Below, in pieces: positions 5,499 through 6,086 of a stretch of DNA of 6,086 nt (position 1 is its first letter; each line of letters begins with the position of its first letter). The notes beneath the pieces are model-generated. The model did no database searches. It was given only the letters and a program-made list of their open reading frames with translations, and was not told the DNA's origin. Origin of the DNA: CAZVAR01 sp964625225. Its GTDB lineage: Bacteria; Pseudomonadota; Alphaproteobacteria; JAJUGE01. Position numbers and translations under genes: made by a program. The stretch lies in the NCBI GenBank assembly GCA_964625225.1, contig CAZVAR010000181.1:1-6086 (forward strand). The letters are read 5' to 3'.

Positions 5499-6086
5499 TT
5501 ACCGGCTCCCGGCGACCTCGCGCGCGGCCTCTCCGAAGGCGTCGAGCGTGGTGCGGATGTCTGCCTCGTCGTGGGCCAGGGAGATGTAGTATTTGCTCTC
5601 CCCCTTCAGGATGCCCCGCTCGCGCAGCAGAACGTTGAACCGCCGCGCCACCGCCGCGTCGCCGGCGAGCGTGTCGCGATAGTCGCTGACCTCGGCATCA
5701 GTGAAGACGATGTCGAACAGCGGCGGCTCGCCGACGACGCGGCCCCGGATCCCGGTCTCCTCCAACCGCTGCGCGAAGCCCTCCATCAGCGTCCGGCCGG
5801 TCGCGAAGAGCCGCTCGTAGCTCCCCGGCCGCCGCAGGATCTCGAGCGTCGCGAGCCCCGCCACCGCCGCCACGGGATTGCCGCTCAGCGTGCCGATCTG
5901 CGGCATGAATCCCTCGTCGCCGACGGCGCTGCGGTCGAAATGTGCCATGATCTCCGCGCGCCCGGCGATCGCCGCCAGCGGGAAGCCACCGCCGACCACC
6001 TTGCCGAGGGTGCACAGGTCGGGCGTCACCCCGTAATAGGCCTGGGCGCCGCCATAGGCGAACCGGAAGCCGGTCACGACCTCGTC
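5499..6086 (-). CDS. Class III PLP-dependent aminotransferase, GSA-aminomutase-like, C-terminal part (5' end beyond window)
   Basis: The reading frame is open to the window edge and gives the last 195 residues. It begins within DEVVTGFR, whose Asp contacts the PLP pyridine nitrogen in this family. The Schiff-base Lys is residue 29 of the fragment, in TLGKVVGGGFP (codon at 6002-6000), and the phosphate-contacting GTLSGNP loop follows at 65-71. The style (AYGGAQAYYGVTPDL before the Lys) is that of glutamate-1-semialdehyde 2,1-aminomutase relatives, but it differs from true HemL, so I call it a HemL-like transaminase or aminomutase rather than hemL. Family members are about 430-450 aa, so a little under half is visible. 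It runs toward the + strand operon and is not co-transcribed with it; a shared pathway is possible but not shown. Confidence 0.9.
   Translation of the reverse strand, partial: DEVVTGFRFAYGGAQAYYGVTPDLCTLGKVVGGGFPLAAIAGRAEIMAHFDRSAVGDEGFMPQIGTLSGNPVAAVAGLATLEILRRPGSYERLFATGRTLMEGFAQRLEETGIRGRVVGEPPLFDIVFTDAEVSDYRDTLAGDAAVARRFNVLLRERGILKGESKYYISLAHDEADIRTTLDAFGEAAREVAGSR

Noticed and set aside
5499..6086. Assignment as hemL (glutamate-1-semialdehyde aminomutase)
   Set aside because: Catalytic motifs are shared by the whole class III family, the segment before the Lys differs from true HemL as I recall it, and the N-terminal half is not visible.

Overview
The window is high-GC DNA (dense overlapping genes, C/G-ending codons, ATGA start-stop overlaps, one TTG start) that looks like an alphaproteobacterial chromosome, perhaps a Rhodospirillales- or Rhizobiales-like organism. 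The taxon call is an inference from composition, protein style and a small membrane protein of a type seen in that class; it was not searched.

Layout. Positions 1-130 are a G-rich minisatellite with a 20-bp unit, cut by the left edge of the window. Positions 131-379 are non-coding, contain a short AT-rich pocket and GC-rich inverted repeats, and lead into a 55-residue single-pass membrane protein (380-547). From 650 to 5450 five genes run on the + strand: a short MetE-like (cobalamin-independent methionine synthase C-terminal domain) protein, an alpha/beta-hydrolase-fold protein, two tandem paralogous amidohydrolases of the Amidohydro_2 (PF04909) type, and a small Rieske [2Fe-2S] protein. Four of these genes meet in ATGA overlaps (MetE-like/hydrolase, amidohydrolase 1/2, amidohydrolase 2/Rieske). 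The 127-bp gap at 2686-2812 splits the run into two transcription or translation blocks; it holds a consensus-like -35 box and a strong Shine-Dalgarno before a TTG start. A GC-rich convergent junction (5451-5498) then separates the run from a minus-strand class III aminotransferase resembling glutamate-1-semialdehyde aminomutase, cut by the right edge.

How the genes may work together. No gene points to a named pathway. The mix of a Zn-thiolate transferase fold, a hydrolase fold, two metal-dependent hydrolases or decarboxylases, an electron-transfer ferredoxin and a nearby PLP enzyme looks like an accessory small-molecule catabolic cluster whose substrate is unknown. The two first-block proteins both appear to have altered active sites: the hydrolase has His where the nucleophile Ser is expected and no evident catalytic His, and the MetE-like protein has Pro where I would place the Zn-ligand Glu. 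These are the most unusual points in the window. No oxygenase partner for the Rieske protein, no transporter and no regulator is visible, so the cluster probably extends beyond the window or relies on genes elsewhere.
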